NCBI GenBank assembly: GCA_964200075.2 | Contig: CAXNAA020000291.1 | Location: 1-23,042, forward strand | DNA: 23,042 nucleotides | From: Sphacelaria rigidula | Taxonomy: Eukaryota; Phaeophyceae; Sphacelariales | Direction of reading: 5' to 3' | Shown: in pieces, positions 1-11,066 of the stretch | Numbering within the stretch: the first letter of the stretch is position 1 | Layout: each line of letters opens with the position of its first letter | Notes under the pieces: model-generated | What the model was told of the DNA's origin: nothing | Databases searched by the model: none | What the model saw: only the letters and a program-made list of their open reading frames with translations | Made by a program: the position numbers and the translations under genes

Positions 1-191
1 TCCATGTGAATTTGACATGGAGGGGATGATGACCCTACCCCATCCGTACTGGTTATATTTTCTGTATTTTGGATTTGCATGTAAGGTGGTCAACCTTCAT
101 GCTAATATTTATATGTCTAGGTTTTGGGTTTTATTCTTGTCTTGCGTTTGTTATAATATGACGGGGGAGAACCTCGGCTATTTTCTGCGAT

Positions 192-390
192 TCCATGTCC
201 ATGTCCGGGCTGTGTTATAGTAGGTTAAAGAAAAAGGAGGGTTAGCTTCTCTATTTCATGTCTATGTCCGGGCTGTGTTATATGGTAGGTTAAATAAAAA
301 GGGGGCTAGCTTCTCTTTTTCATGTCTATATCCGGGCTGTGTTATAGAAGGCTAAATAAAAGGGGGGTCAGCTTCTCTACTTCATGTCAG
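192..390. repeat. 63-64 bp tandem repeat, about three copies
   Basis: Each copy contains catgtc-atgtccgggctgtg, a gttat-ggttaaa core, a short A-run with G-run, then agcttctct. The landmark tccggg occurs at 204, 267 and 331, giving periods of 63 and 64 bases. Copies differ by a few substitutions and one-base indels. Before it, 1-191 shows nothing recognisable. Confidence 0.9.
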
Positions 391-444
391 TTTGACTTGC
401 TCTGTTTCGTGCTCGCTGCTGTCTGCGAGCCGCGTCTGCCGTTC

Positions 445-1495
445 TCGTAGTCAATGTCGATTTTGGCGAGAATTTGTGGGTGACGGGGGCGGGGGGGCAG
501 CAAACGTGTTTCATTGCAAATCGGTCACATCCGTCGAACACCAATGTTTTGCGACAATCATGTCGAAACCCATTCCACTTGGTTGGGTAGCTCTGGACAA
601 ACAGAAAGCTTAGAGCTCTGCGAACGTGTTCGTCGAGTTCGGCGTTGCCAAACACGGAGAAGAATCCTTAAATTTGTTCCGAAAATCCGGGGATAGGCCA
701 ATTTATTCCCCGAATTGCCTCTTTTCCCTCTTTGATGCCAGAACGTGAGGCATTGTGAGGCCTTGTGATGCATTGCGATGCGAAAAGGTTTGTGCCGGAG
801 GAAAATATCTGAAACGTCCTGGCTCTAGGTGTTGCATTTTCGCAGCTTTGCCGATTTCTGGTGATTAGGGAGCATCACTCAACGTGCGTCATAGGACCTT
901 AATCGTAAGGCATGAACGCCAGATTTTGGGAGATTACTGTCAAAACGTATCTCGATGGGTTAATAAAGGAAAAAAAATAACGTTTTCGTCGAGTACGGCG
1001 TTGCCAAACACAGAATTAATGGCGAAATTTGTTCCGATACCTAAAGAATAGGCCATTTTCATCCCCAGATTTTTTTTTTGCAAAACGGACTGCACTATAG
1101 TCATACACATTCGTATCAAAAGAGGAGGCCTGAAACGTCCCAGGTGTTCCATTTTCGTAGTCATTATCGATTTCTGGTGAAAAATGAATGATGAGGGAGC
1201 ACGACTTAACGTGGGTGATAAAGTAACTTAATCACAACCGATGACCACCAATTTTTGGGAGACTACCATCAAAACGTATTTCGATGGGTTGAAGAAGAAA
1301 AAAAGAAAACATTACTTTTCGTCGAGTACGACGTCGCCAAACACCGACTTGATGGCGAAATTTGTTCCAAAAAACAGGGGATACGCGATTTTCATCCCCG
1401 CATTAATTTGCTTCTTTCCTTGTTTTTTTCAAACTGACCGCACTTATGTCATGAATATTTGTACCAAAGGAGAAGGTCTGAGAGGTCTACGGTCG
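445..1495. repeat. Tandem repeat of about 345 bp, three diverged copies
   Basis: Landmarks recur in the same order: tcgtagtca-tgtcgattt-tgg (about 446, 840, 1154), cgtcgagt-cg-cgt-gccaaaca (631, 987, 1320), gcgaaatttgttcc, ggatag-gccattttcatcccc, and ctgaaacgtcc. Spacings are 316-394 bases between landmarks owing to indels. Short frames cross it but are not conserved between copies, so it is probably a degenerate non-autonomous element or satellite. Confidence 0.85.
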
Positions 1496-3916
1496 CGAGA
1501 AATCAGCTGCTGCGTAAAGTGTACCGTAATTGAAACAGGTGGTGTTTTTGCCCCATTTTTAACGTCAATAGTCATACTCCACATCTACGCCTGCGACTTG
1601 GTTTGATTATTTTTTCAATTTTGAGAAGCTTCGGTAACAAAAAATTAAATCACCTCTCTCCGGATACTCTGGGCATTGTTCTACGTGTTGTGGTGTCCAC
1701 GAACGAGAGTTTTTCCCGTCAGGTGCCTTCAGCGTACCTTAATTGATACGTTGGCCTCGATATGCGTGTGTATTCCGAACCTAGTGGGCTAGACTTGTTA
1801 GGATGATGAGCGCTTCGTTGCCGGCATGGCACCATTGATGTATGCGATGATACATAAAAACAGTGTTGGACATGGCCCGAATCCTCAAATATGGTAGATT
1901 CAGTGACTGGTAGAGAGAAGTTTTAAAGTAAACAAAAAAACAAATAGAACAGGAGTTGTATTGTTGTTAACCAACAGTTCATGATACTAGAAAAAATCAG
2001 GAGAAGATCGATGCAGCAATTCACGAACTCGAATTTCGTGGCTGCTGCATTTCGGAATTAGGTGATGCTGCTGTCTTTCTTCAAGTTGAATTGTTAAAAT
2101 CCGATGGACTAGACAGTTTTCGATTACACTCAACACGTATCTCCGGCCGTCATGAACGGACCATTCTTTACTCTGTCGTGAAAAGCGGGCAATTCCGCAT
2201 CCCACACCCTTCCACATGTACTTCACGCTTCCGTTTTTGGGGTATGTTAACGTGCCGCCGGTTGTGCCTGCGCGCGCATCTACTGCAGGTGCCCTAGAAG
2301 AACGACAAAGTAGTGGGTGGTGATGTCCACAGAGCTTTGTAAAGCGTGTTCATAGAAATCGCTTTTCCAATACTGACCGCGTGCCCTGCCCACCGCTAGA
2401 ACGTCGGCTAGAAACAACAAAGAACGAATTATACTGCGTGCCCCCGCCGTTGCACGGTGAAAAACACTCTCCTGTACAGTGTCCGGTGAGAGACAAGCCA
2501 ATCCCCACAACCGAAGTCACTCAGAGAAGTAACGGGAAACCGTCACGACTACAGTCGCTCAGAGCGTTACACACCCGTGATCCTTCGAGAGCTGTCGTAT
2601 AACGGTTGGGTTGATTCACTTGGAGGCTTGCGGGTTAGCTCGACGTTTGGCTTTGTAGAGACGGGGACATGGACTGTAATCCACAAGTCCCTTTGCGACG
2701 CGCTTGAGAAAAACTCGCGCGAACAAACAGTCTCTCTCCTCGAAAAAACATGCAAAATCGTGCAGGTATGCATGAAACTGGAGGCGTCAGTATTGGATAC
2801 ATGGAACCCAATGCCCAAGTGACCCGAAAGTCATTTATTTATGCGTTTCTTCTTCACATCCTTGACTTGGATTTCATTTCAACTCTTGGTTTAGATGGCA
2901 TCAAAATAACAACCCTACCCCTCGGTCTTCCCAAATTGAGAATGTTCACAGAGAATTGCGATCCCTGTTTCTGCTTTTTTTTTGTTCTACCGTACACAAT
3001 ACTTCGTAGCCTCCATCGGAGAGGGTAAAGGAGTGCAAGCGTAAGCCCGCGATTGAACTCTTCAAGAGCCACCTCCAAACCTCATCACACCCACCAACCA
3101 CCAACCGTATTATAGCGTTCCACAATCCATAGAGGCTAGCTTGGGCGTTGCCCAAACACTCATCAATACACCATCACTACACACAATCCATCCCCGCCAA
3201 CCGGGCAAATCTCACGTCACGGAAAGAAAGAGAAAAAAGCTGCCGTTTTTGATGCCCAGCAAGCACGCTGCAGCACACTATACATACGGCCCTGATACGC
3301 GCCCCGTGCTTTCATATCTCTACTCCCCTCGTAAGGTGCCGTGTCGCACCTGTAGCTTGGCACTAGGAAACGCGAGAGTTCATGGCCATTACACAGATGA
3401 CTTTATCTCGCCATCACCGGCTACGACAAGTCCTTAAACGAAGGCGAAGGACTGACGTCAGATACGTGATTCGGCTCAGCCATAAACGATGGAGGCTGCC
3501 TGCGCCGTTTTTGTCCAAGGCTTAACAAAAGCTCAAACGTAAAAATGTACAACACGCGGACGACAGCAGGCGAGGCACAGGCCTTGCTAGCTACCGTATA
3601 ATAGTATGCTTCCGCATCTAATCATCAATTAATTTCACACGGAACGTGCGTGGTATCCGAGTATTTCAACTGTACTTCACACACTCAACACAATGTCGCT
3701 ATGCAGTGTACACAACAACCGCCTTTCACACAGCGAGAGCTCAATATGCCACCAATGCACTCCGGATGATCTCGACAGCATCCGTCATATGTATGTGATG
3801 CTGGAGGTCGCTCCACGACAGCATGCTCATGTCTTTGACCACGGTTGAATAGAGGATTGCAATTGGATGCCCCAAGTGGCGGGAACATGCTTCTCGCGCG
3901 GTAGCCGGGGTGAGTA
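1496..3916. other. Intergenic region and Aurora 3' flank, no gene assigned
   Basis: No recognisable protein. An open stretch at 2577-2765 (plus) reads like coding sequence (for example TVIHKSLCDALEKNSREQT) and is followed by a donor-like cag|gtatgc at 2766, but no partner exon or family was found. The minus frame at 1987-2226 is also unassigned. The part just below 3917 must contain the kinase 3' UTR; no clear AATAAA was seen close to the stop. Confidence 0.4.
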
Positions 3917-4036
3917 TCAGCCGGAGGTGTTCCTGACAATCCAGGGGTGCTGAGGCACCCTCTCCAACGGCAAGCGGTCAGCCGGTTTCTTGCGGATGAG
4001 GCGTCCAATAAGATCTCGGGCGTCCGGCGTCACATG
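3917..4036 (-). CDS. Aurora kinase exon 7: C-terminus and stop
   Basis: Encodes residues 242-280, [20 protein letters not shown], then [19 protein letters not shown] and TGA at 3917-3919. It carries the ARDLI, R-L-P-L and HPWI motifs that close the kinase domain. Acceptor gattgatcag. It is easily missed because the short open frame is only in phase after splicing across the 1024-bp intron 6 (4037-5060), which shows no other feature. Confidence 0.94.
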   Translation of the reverse strand, partial: HVTPDARDLIGRLIRKKPADRLPLERVPQHPWIVRNTSG

Positions 4037-7000
4037 CTGATCAATCAGTCACACGCCAAATACAAGCAAACAAAGCGAGATACATGAAATACGTGTACGA
4101 GTAGGGCACGTTTGTGTCAACATATTTATTTAGAGCCAGCACGTTAAACGGTGAGTCATCACATAAAAAAACGTGGCTATAGCGACAAGAGGACCTGTCC
4201 ATCTGGCCCGGCTAGCTCGTGGTTTGGTGATAGCACGCCGGACGCAGCAGGCGTTGGGATGCCGCAACAGCGACATAGCATCGTACATTCGACGCACGCC
4301 CGCCTACGTGAAGGGTCGGGCTGTCGGGATTCCATTTCGCCCCTGCTTCTCGTGTACTCAAATACCACCCCACGCTCCCTGGCCTGCCTATAGGTGCATA
4401 GCGCACCTTGTCTGGGGTCGTGCGGGAGCATGCGGAATGTGCATTTTTCATCTTCCATCTTGCTGAAAGAAATTTCAATCTCACCTCTCCTTTCTTTTAG
4501 GAAATAGTCACCAATCTCTAGGGATCAACACGAACCACAAGTTGGTACGCGTGAACCTGTCTCACCTCTTCATGATAGAGAGTTCGTTCAATAATCTCGC
4601 CCCAAAAGTGACCATCATGTGTCCTCCTGTTTTGGGGCGAGGACATTCCCACATAAGACCATGAATTTCAATACCAGAGTGGAGCTTCGGACCCGCGGAC
4701 TCCGCCACATAAAGCGCTGATACTCAAATATAGCCTTGCCAAAAGGGTGTGTGCACAACAAGATATGTGCCCAAAACGAGCTATGCAAAGACTGCATGTT
4801 GTCGACCAGGAAGGACACGTGAGTGACGGGGCTGATCCGCTTTTTTCCCTGTGCATCTCTGCACCTCCCCCCCGCCCCTTGTGTGCTTCTCTTCACACCC
4901 TGAGCAACAGACTACATTGCCAAAAAATGTACCACGTACAGAGTCGACTGTGGCGTCTATTGCAATGGACTACACTCTATACTGTACGCAGTACACTTTC
5001 GAAAAATGTAATCGTGTGCAGGGCGTGCTTGTCTCACAATACAACATCACCAATACGTACCGAGGGGTACCGTAGGTCGACGTTGATGATGCGGCGGTAC
5101 GTGGCGCTGTGCCCCTGAGCGTCGAAGGGCGGGTTGCCGACCAGCAGCTCGTACATGAGCACCCCCAAGGCCCAAATGTCCACGGCTTCGTTGTGCTCCT
5201 GTAGAAAACACAACAGCAAAGACCGGCGGCGGGTGTTATGTGAGTGTTGAAGTGTTTGGGGGAGGCATGGCCAAAAATGACAACGGCGTGACGTACCGAA
5301 GTCGATGCAGTACCTCTTTGAAGCTTGAGCATGTAGGCATGAAAGTTAAATCAAACGGTTGCCATGAAGTATATCCGAAAGCTCGGCAGTCACCAGTAGC
5401 TACGGCAGCGACAGAGCTGGGCTTAACCGAGTTTACATCTCCGAACGTACAGCATCATCATTTCAATCATATATTGCATAGTGTGGAATTTTGTCGTGAG
5501 CGAGATTCATTTTACATGTTGCTAGCACTTCACGTCAGCAGTTCGCATACCATACAATGAGAAAATCGTACCGGGCGAGAGGCTCGACACACCCAACTCG
5601 AAGCCGTTACGGGTTGCCACTGCCGGGTACAGTACTGCGCCCCAGGATGAACGCCGCGGTTACGTATCGTTTGCGGACAAAACTGTATTTTTTCTCCACA
5701 AAAGCTGGGGCATCGAGGCGTTTACCTCGAGGAACACTGGGATATGAATTGTTCGACTACGACATGCGAAATTCATGGAGAGCAAGCAATAACTAACCTT
5801 GCCCTCCACCATCTCTGGGGGTAGGTAGTCGAGGGTACCGCAGAAGGTCTGGCGACGGTTGGACGGGGCGTGCACGGACCATCCGAAATCCGCGATCTTG
5901 AGCTGTGATGCGATAATGTAGGTGTGACGGCGTGTGATGATGCATGCAAGAGCAGCGGTCACGCACGCGAGCGCACGGAGGGATCACGATAAGTGTGAGA
6001 GAAAAAGCTAATGATATGAGAAAGAAAAAAAACAGCGTAACAAAAGTCGAATCAAGAGCGAACAAATACTTTCCCACATTGCAAGAACTATCGCAAGAGA
6101 ATTCAATCGCAAAGTCTGGTCGGGCAGAGGCGCGCTTGAACTCCTGGAGGATGACCGGAAAATCTGGTCAGTCGATGTCAGCGCCAGTACAGTACAGTGC
6201 TGAGCTAAATATGAACCATATGCAGGACAGAATCCAGCCTCCGCGCAGCCAAATCAACGTGCGCTGCAACGGAAAATCATTCATCATACTCGTTTTTCTT
6301 TAATTTGTGCAGGTTCGCCCGACCACGTGGTGTTGAGGGCAAAAAAAACTTCCCTCATATCATCTACACTATTTCAAGAGAAGATAACCTCTTCACCCCA
6401 CCACCGAGCTTTCAGCCGTGATCCGCATGGCACATTGTTTGATATGATTTGGTTTGATTGTCGCACTTCAAGTGACTCCTAAGGGTTCTCTCCTAAGGGT
6501 TCTCTCCTAAGGGTTCTCTCCTAAGGGTTCTCTCCTAAGGGGTCCAGACGTCGTCTCATGGTAGACGTACGTACCCACGAAAAACTCAAACACGCTCTGA
6601 GAAAAAAAAGGGGGGAGTCGAAACACATATCTTCTCTTTTCAGAGAGGTGAACGCTTGAATTCTCACATCATCGTCAACGATATCCTCACCACCACGAAA
6701 CGAGGCTGCGCTGCTGAGATGATCATTATGGGGAGACTTTTTGGGCTATCATATCAAGTACTTGGAGACAGTGTGACGGTATAAAGACACAAGAGTAGAC
6801 ACAGAACATGACCAGTGAGGTGACATAGCTACCTCGCCGTTGTGCCCGACGAGGAGGTTCTCGGGCTTGATGTCCCTGTGAATCACGTGCTTCGAGTGGC
6901 AGTAGCTCAACGCGTCGGCCACCTCCTTCACGTACTGCGCGGCCCTTCGCTCCCTGCAACAGTCACATTTTCCAAAAAAAATATACGGGGACATTCGTGT

Positions 7001-10000
7001 GTTTGTTTAGGTAACGGGGGAATTACCATTTTTCCAATTCCTTGTCTCATCAAGCCTTATTCTCGTTCCTTGTTTTGGAATTTCTCGGGGACGTACAAAA
7101 CAGTAGAGCCAGAGCTTTGGTCGTACACTATGGTTGACACAAGGACTACTTGATTTTAGACTTGGGGAAAGTTTTGAGAAAACCTAGAGTTGGAGGCATG
7201 GCGAGTAGTGGACCCAGCTCGTCCAGAACGTGTTCTTGTCGAAACCGGCGCGGCGTCAATTTCACGTCTGCTTGAACACCCCGTCGCCCGAGGGTCTCGT
7301 GTGCCTTGGGTCGGGGTTAGGGTTAGGGTTTGCGTTATCATTAGTTCGAAAAAATCAACAATGAAAATACGACCAAAACTTGGATTCGCCTCTATAAAAA
7401 CGCCTCGACGACCATCCACACACCAGTTTTACCTCACACCGGGGCATAGCGGTACTTCTGTGTTGTAAATTCAGGACATAAAATAGTCCTCCGCCACGCG
7501 GATGTACAGCTAGCAGCGGAGTTGGACCCACACCACACGGGTCGTCTTTAGAGCCTACACTCTGGCAAAAAGCACAACGAGCACAGTTACGCTGACGACA
7601 CTCATCACCGGGATCGAGGCTCAGGTAAACAATGTTCACTTGTAGCAATGAAAGGTACATGGTTCTCCGGGCTCCTCCCCTACAACGGCAAGGTGAAGAC
7701 GAGAGGAGAAGGCGGGGTATTGATGTATCCATCAGAGCACAGCGGAACTCCACGTTCTAGATATAACTCAACCACAGAGTATGGCTGACGACAAGAGCAC
7801 ACTGTCTGTTAGTGGAACACGGATGGTGAAACGCTCGCGAGTCAGCCCGTGGAAACGCTAACGCCATGAAAATACCATGTGCCTATTTCACGCAGCTTGT
7901 GATCGCAGATTTGGAACCTCCCCTCCCCCAACATCACCACCTCTACGACTGCCAAAAAATAAGCCATTCAACGGTTTTGGAGGGTTTGATCACGAGGCTT
8001 GCTTACCCGAAGCACCCGGCTTCAACAAGCGAGTTGTAGAGCTCCCCGCCGCTAGCGAGCTCTAGGATGAGATAGATCCGCTTGTGGTCGTAAAAGAAGC
8101 CCAGCCTAAAGGAGGACAAAAAAGCATGAGGTAATAGAGAGGGAAGGAACAGAGGAAATAAAGTGGAAAACACCGGAGCTTCTTTAGGATGTCAGCCGAT
8201 CCGATGAGCACTCGAGCAATGACACTGATTGAATACATTAGGGAGGGCGAGAGGAGTCGATAAACTTCAGTGGGTACAGACATCTCAAAACCTTGGTGCT
8301 TGTCCGCGATACACACTCGACAAAATCAGTGTCGACATCCACAACGGCGGGGATGCGACGACTTCGACCTCCGACGCCCAACTCTCGGGACAGGGATACT
8401 TGATGAGGGAGCGAATATCCCTACAGTGAAGAAGCAGCATCGCCAACAATGTTCGTCCGTGAATCAGCACAGGTGTGCAAGATGAGATGCGAGATGCACA
8501 CAAACTGTGGGCGGAACCCACATTCGGAGAATATTCCGGTGTCGGAGGTGCGACTGAATTTCAATCTCTCTTCGCAGCTGATGCTCCACCCCAGACTTGG
8601 AGAGTTGCTTCTTCTGCAGCACCTGTCGCGCACGCACACCCGTGCGTGAAACACACACAAAAAAACGATGGAGGGAGAAGGAACGTGAGGAATCATGTCA
8701 AGACGTGACTTCTAGACGCCCGCCGTGCATGATTTCACCATTCCTTCCCTCTTGCGTGACGTGCACTCTTGTATGCGCAACTGAAACAGAGTCGAGTAGG
8801 CGACAAAGATTGTTTTACTGTATGCTTCTGCTTCATCTGCGACTGTGAGATGTTGCTGGAGGATGTTCAACATCTGCTGAAATCGCCTCGTGGAAATACA
8901 ATATGGGCACACACGGACTCAGATGAGGCACCAATATAGATAGAGAGTTGCGAAAAAAAAGTATCACCCAAGCAAGCTGTGGAGAACTTCACGTAACACG
9001 AGAGAAAAGTGTCCCCACCGCCAACTGACGCGACAGTACACGCGCAAAACCCTCTTGGAATAAAAAAAGAGTGATTCCAAACATTGCACAGGGATACATC
9101 TGAGGAATTTCCAGCAGAACTGCGCAACGTATGCGCCTGTGGCAACCTACATTGTCACTCATGTTTATCGGGTTGTACATGAATTTCAAACTTCGTCATG
9201 GTTTGGTCACATGTTTGAATTTGATTATTCCGAGCTTTTCCGCGAAACTGACATTTTTCAGGTCAAGGCCATTTCCGCAAGGAAATGACCCGCTCGTGGC
9301 ATAATCTTTCATCCAACAATTTTTCAAGCAATCCGAGGTCGAAGTTTGCCCCCAGATGCCTTTGGTGGAGGAACCTTGCTTCGGCGTGAAGCGCAAGAGA
9401 GCGAGCGCCGGTGGTACCATTTCCAGAGCAGGAGGGAGTGTACACCCATCTCAAACGGACAACCTATGTCACGCAATACCCAGGCTCGTCGGGGGTAAAA
9501 GTAAACAAGTATCTTCGTTGGGCAGCACAGCCGAAGGAAACCCTCTTGGCTGTCGACTTTATGGAAGTACCTGGACCATACTACTAGCAATAACAATGAA
9601 CGGTGCCAACTGACCATAGCAGCGGGGAAAACAGATATTTTCGTGGTGAAAGCTTGGGAAGCCAAATAACACAGGGTGTACCTTACCCCCGTTTCTACAT
9701 TTCCAAAGGGTAGTCGAAATGTAAATGTCACGGAGTCTTCCATCCCAAGCGTGCCAGGATCGACTGGCGGGAAATTACACCATGTGTGTGTGCATCAGGT
9801 CTTGACGCTGACCGAAGATGCCACTCAAGCTATGAACGCTTCATGCGGTCAAGGGGCTCAAAACACGACTCAATACTGACACCGGCTCGGGAACCTAGGC
9901 TCGCCGTGTGATGCTGTACCGCACCTCACCTTAATGGCTGTCACGTATCCTGAGGTTTTCTCACGGGCCAGATATACTCTCCCGAATTTGCCCTGTCCCA

Positions 10001-10088
10001 GCCGCCGTCCGATCTCGAAATCTTCAAGGGACCATCCTCGCCGGGGCGCTCCACCCTGACCCACAGGACCTCCTCCAACTGGCCTCAT
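3917..10088 (-). CDS. Aurora-family serine/threonine protein kinase, complete, seven exons
   Basis: Mitotic kinase that phosphorylates chromatin, kinetochore and spindle proteins; catalytic subunit of the chromosomal passenger complex if it acts as Aurora B. Joined exons are 10088-9930, 8622-8522, 8105-8007, 6953-6833, 5902-5798, 5198-5061 and 4036-3917. All introns are GT-AG, phases match at every join, and the product is 280 residues ending in TGA. Visible motifs: Gly-rich loop GQGKFGRV (31-38), catalytic Lys53 (AIK), helix-C Glu72, HRDIKPEN with Asp147, DFGW (165-168), activation Thr179 in [11 protein letters not shown] (188-190) and the final HPW motif. The [10 protein letters not shown]...HLRHRNILR block and [10 protein letters not shown] are Aurora signatures. 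The 23-residue N-terminus is short, as in plant Auroras. The start is uncertain: the frame stays open upstream to an ATG at 10415, but a splice-acceptor-like tgttgtccttggcag sits just before the chosen ATG, so an upstream exon is possible. Paralogue class (A, B or ancestral) cannot be fixed. An INCENP-like gene lies divergently upstream. Confidence 0.96.
5061..5198 (-). CDS. Aurora kinase exon 6: C-lobe
   Basis: Encodes residues 196-241: [20 protein letters not shown], then [17 protein letters not shown] and on to [13 protein letters not shown] is the helix-F region; GNPPF and TYRRI are conserved Aurora C-lobe positions. Acceptor ttctacag, donor TCG|GTACGT (phase 0). Intron 5 (5199-5797) holds nothing else recognisable. 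Confidence 0.96.
5798..5902 (-). CDS. Aurora kinase exon 5: activation segment
   Basis: Encodes residues 161-195: [17 protein letters not shown], then [18 protein letters not shown]. It contains the Mg-binding DFG Asp165 and Thr179, equivalent to the autophosphorylated T-loop threonine of Auroras, followed by the usual Cys181. Acceptor gcatcacag, donor AAG|GTTAGT. Upstream intron 4 (5903-6832) holds the 14-bp minisatellite at 6477-6542. Confidence 0.97.
6477..6542. repeat. 14-bp minisatellite in Aurora intron 4
   Basis: Four perfect head-to-tail copies of TCCTAAGGGTTCTC (6477-6532) followed by a partial fifth, tcctaagggg (6533-6542). The perfect identity indicates a recent or actively homogenised expansion. 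Confidence 0.95.
6833..6953 (-). CDS. Aurora kinase exon 4: catalytic loop
   Basis: Encodes residues 121-160: [20 protein letters not shown], then [20 protein letters not shown] with catalytic Asp147, Lys149 and Asn152. Acceptor gttgcag, donor GAG|GTAGCT (phase 0). The upstream intron 3 (6954-8006) carries a short telomere-like tract at 7314-7331; otherwise nothing recognised. Confidence 0.96.
7314..7331. repeat. Interstitial telomere-like tract
   Basis: ggggttagggttagggtt, about 2.5 units of TTAGGG, in Aurora intron 3. Similar short tracts, ccctaaccct, occur at 10513-10522 and ctaaccctaaa at 12924-12934. They are too short to be a former chromosome end; they may be chance or repair scars. 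Confidence 0.6.
8007..8105 (-). CDS. Aurora kinase exon 3: hinge region
   Basis: Encodes residues 88-119 plus split codons: [20 protein letters not shown] and on to GCF. This is the hinge: gatekeeper Leu101, then Glu102-Leu103-Ala104. Acceptor ctttag, donor TTCGG|GTAAGC. The position equivalent to human Aurora A Gly198 is Gly89. Confidence 0.95.
8522..8622 (-). CDS. Aurora kinase exon 2: helix C
   Basis: Encodes residues 54-86, [20 protein letters not shown] and on to NILR, including the helix-C Glu72 that pairs with Lys53. Acceptor cgcgacag, donor AT|GTGGGT, leaving two bases that complete a Met codon with exon 3. The 416-bp intron that follows (8106-8521) shows no other feature. Confidence 0.95.
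9930..10088 (-). CDS. Aurora kinase exon 1: N-terminus and glycine-rich loop
   Basis: Encodes residues 1-53: a short Gly/Pro-rich leader, then [10 protein letters not shown], the loop [13 protein letters not shown] and the ATP-anchoring Lys of AIK as last codon. The donor is AAG|GTGAGG (phase 0). The next intron (8623-9929, 1307 bp) is the longest of the gene and holds nothing I recognise. The ATG at 10088 gives the standard short N-terminus; upstream in-frame codons look like intron or leader. Confidence 0.93.
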
Positions 10089-10510
10089 CTGCGACTGCCA
10101 AGGACAACATATGGCCAGATGACGGGATAGTGACATGTATATTAAAGTTTTGACCGTTGTTTTGGATTCGTGACCCGTCAGCTCTTCTGCAGTTGATGAA
10201 CCAATAAATTGATCGATCAACTGAAGGCTTGAGTCACCCAATTGATGTGTGAGAAACGTCGCCAAGTCCATGTTTTGGGAGCGGCCAAGAGAAAAGCACG
10301 CGCGCGGGGGGATGGGGGGGGAGGCGGGACGCGCTTTCCCAAGAACCATACTGTACTTCTCCAAAAAATCGTCAAATCGGAGAAATGAATGGGGGCGGAG
10401 GTGGGGGCTACGCAAGCTTTCAACTTACAAGTGTTATTTTCCTTCAAAATCGACCTCGTTCTCTCTTCCTGTCATAAATTCAAAAAGTATGCACTACATA
10501 TACTCGTCTT
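10089..10510. other. Aurora upstream flank
   Basis: On the minus strand the exon 1 frame remains open to an ATG at 10415, allowing up to 109 extra residues. The stretch contains a purine/G-rich block on the plus strand (10307-10325) and, immediately before exon 1, an acceptor-like pyrimidine-cag (about 10095-10109). It is best read as leader or first intron; coding status is unresolved. Confidence 0.4.
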
Positions 10511-10529
10511 GGCCCTAACCCTACTCGTC

Positions 10530-10600
10530 ACCCCGGTGGCTCAGTTGGTAACCGCGAAAACTTTTGACAGTTTGGAGGTGGGTTCGAATCTCGATCAGAT
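10530..10600 (+). repeat. tRNA-derived element with A and B boxes (SINE-head-like)
   Basis: TGGCTCAGTTGG at 10537-10548 matches the internal RNA polymerase III A-box consensus and GGTTCGAATCT at 10581-10591 matches the B box, at tRNA-like spacing. The acceptor stem does not pair and the T-stem pairs only partly, so this is a degenerate tRNA or the tRNA-related head of a SINE rather than a working tRNA gene. A ccctaaccct tract lies just upstream. Confidence 0.65.
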
Positions 10601-10778
10601 CACACGATGTGAGATTTTCCTCCCAAGACATACCCAACAATGGAGAGCGATCACGTCATGGGTACACAAAGTTCGACTTCACGGTCAACGAGGGATGGGG
10701 GGCGTACTAAATTAAATTGCAAAGGCACCGGAGGTGAGGTAGGTACCCGGTATCGGTATTTGGGACTTTTAATACCCT

Positions 10779-11065
10779 ACCGATACAGGTCCAATCGAGT
10801 ATTGTCGAATGGCATACCTACGATACAACGGTATCTCGAGATACCAAGACCTACCGTACCCGCCCAATCGGGTATTTTCAAATGCCGTTCCTACGATACC
10901 ACGGTATTTCGAGATACCAATACCTACCGTACCCGCTCAAGCAGGTATTTTCAAAACTCATACCTACGGAATCTCAGTATTTCGAGATTTCAATACCTGC
11001 CGTCTCTGCTCAATCGAGTATATTCAAAACTCATACCGAAGATACCTATGCAAAACACGGTATGG
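10779..11065. repeat. 73-bp tandem array with palindromic core
   Basis: Three copies, 10779-10852, 10853-10925 and 10926-10998, plus a fourth diverged copy to about 11065. Each has accgtacccg, caatcgggtatt, cctacgatac and then ggtatctcgagatacc. The last is a perfect 16-base palindrome in the first copy, one mismatch in the second, decayed in the third. Because 73 is not a multiple of three and the unit lacks stops, all three forward frames stay open, producing spurious ORFs. Confidence 0.9.
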
Positions 11066-11066
11066 G

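Noticed and set aside
192-390. CRISPR array
   Set aside because: Whole units including the would-be spacers are repeated, and the window is eukaryotic; it is a simple tandem repeat.
5660-5962. Single-exon reading of the kinase fragments as a pseudogene
   Set aside because: Frame breaks between fragments coincide with GT-AG borders and joins are in phase, so this is an intact spliced gene.
10530-10600. Functional tRNA gene
   Set aside because: Pol III boxes are good but the acceptor stem does not pair and the T-stem has mismatches.
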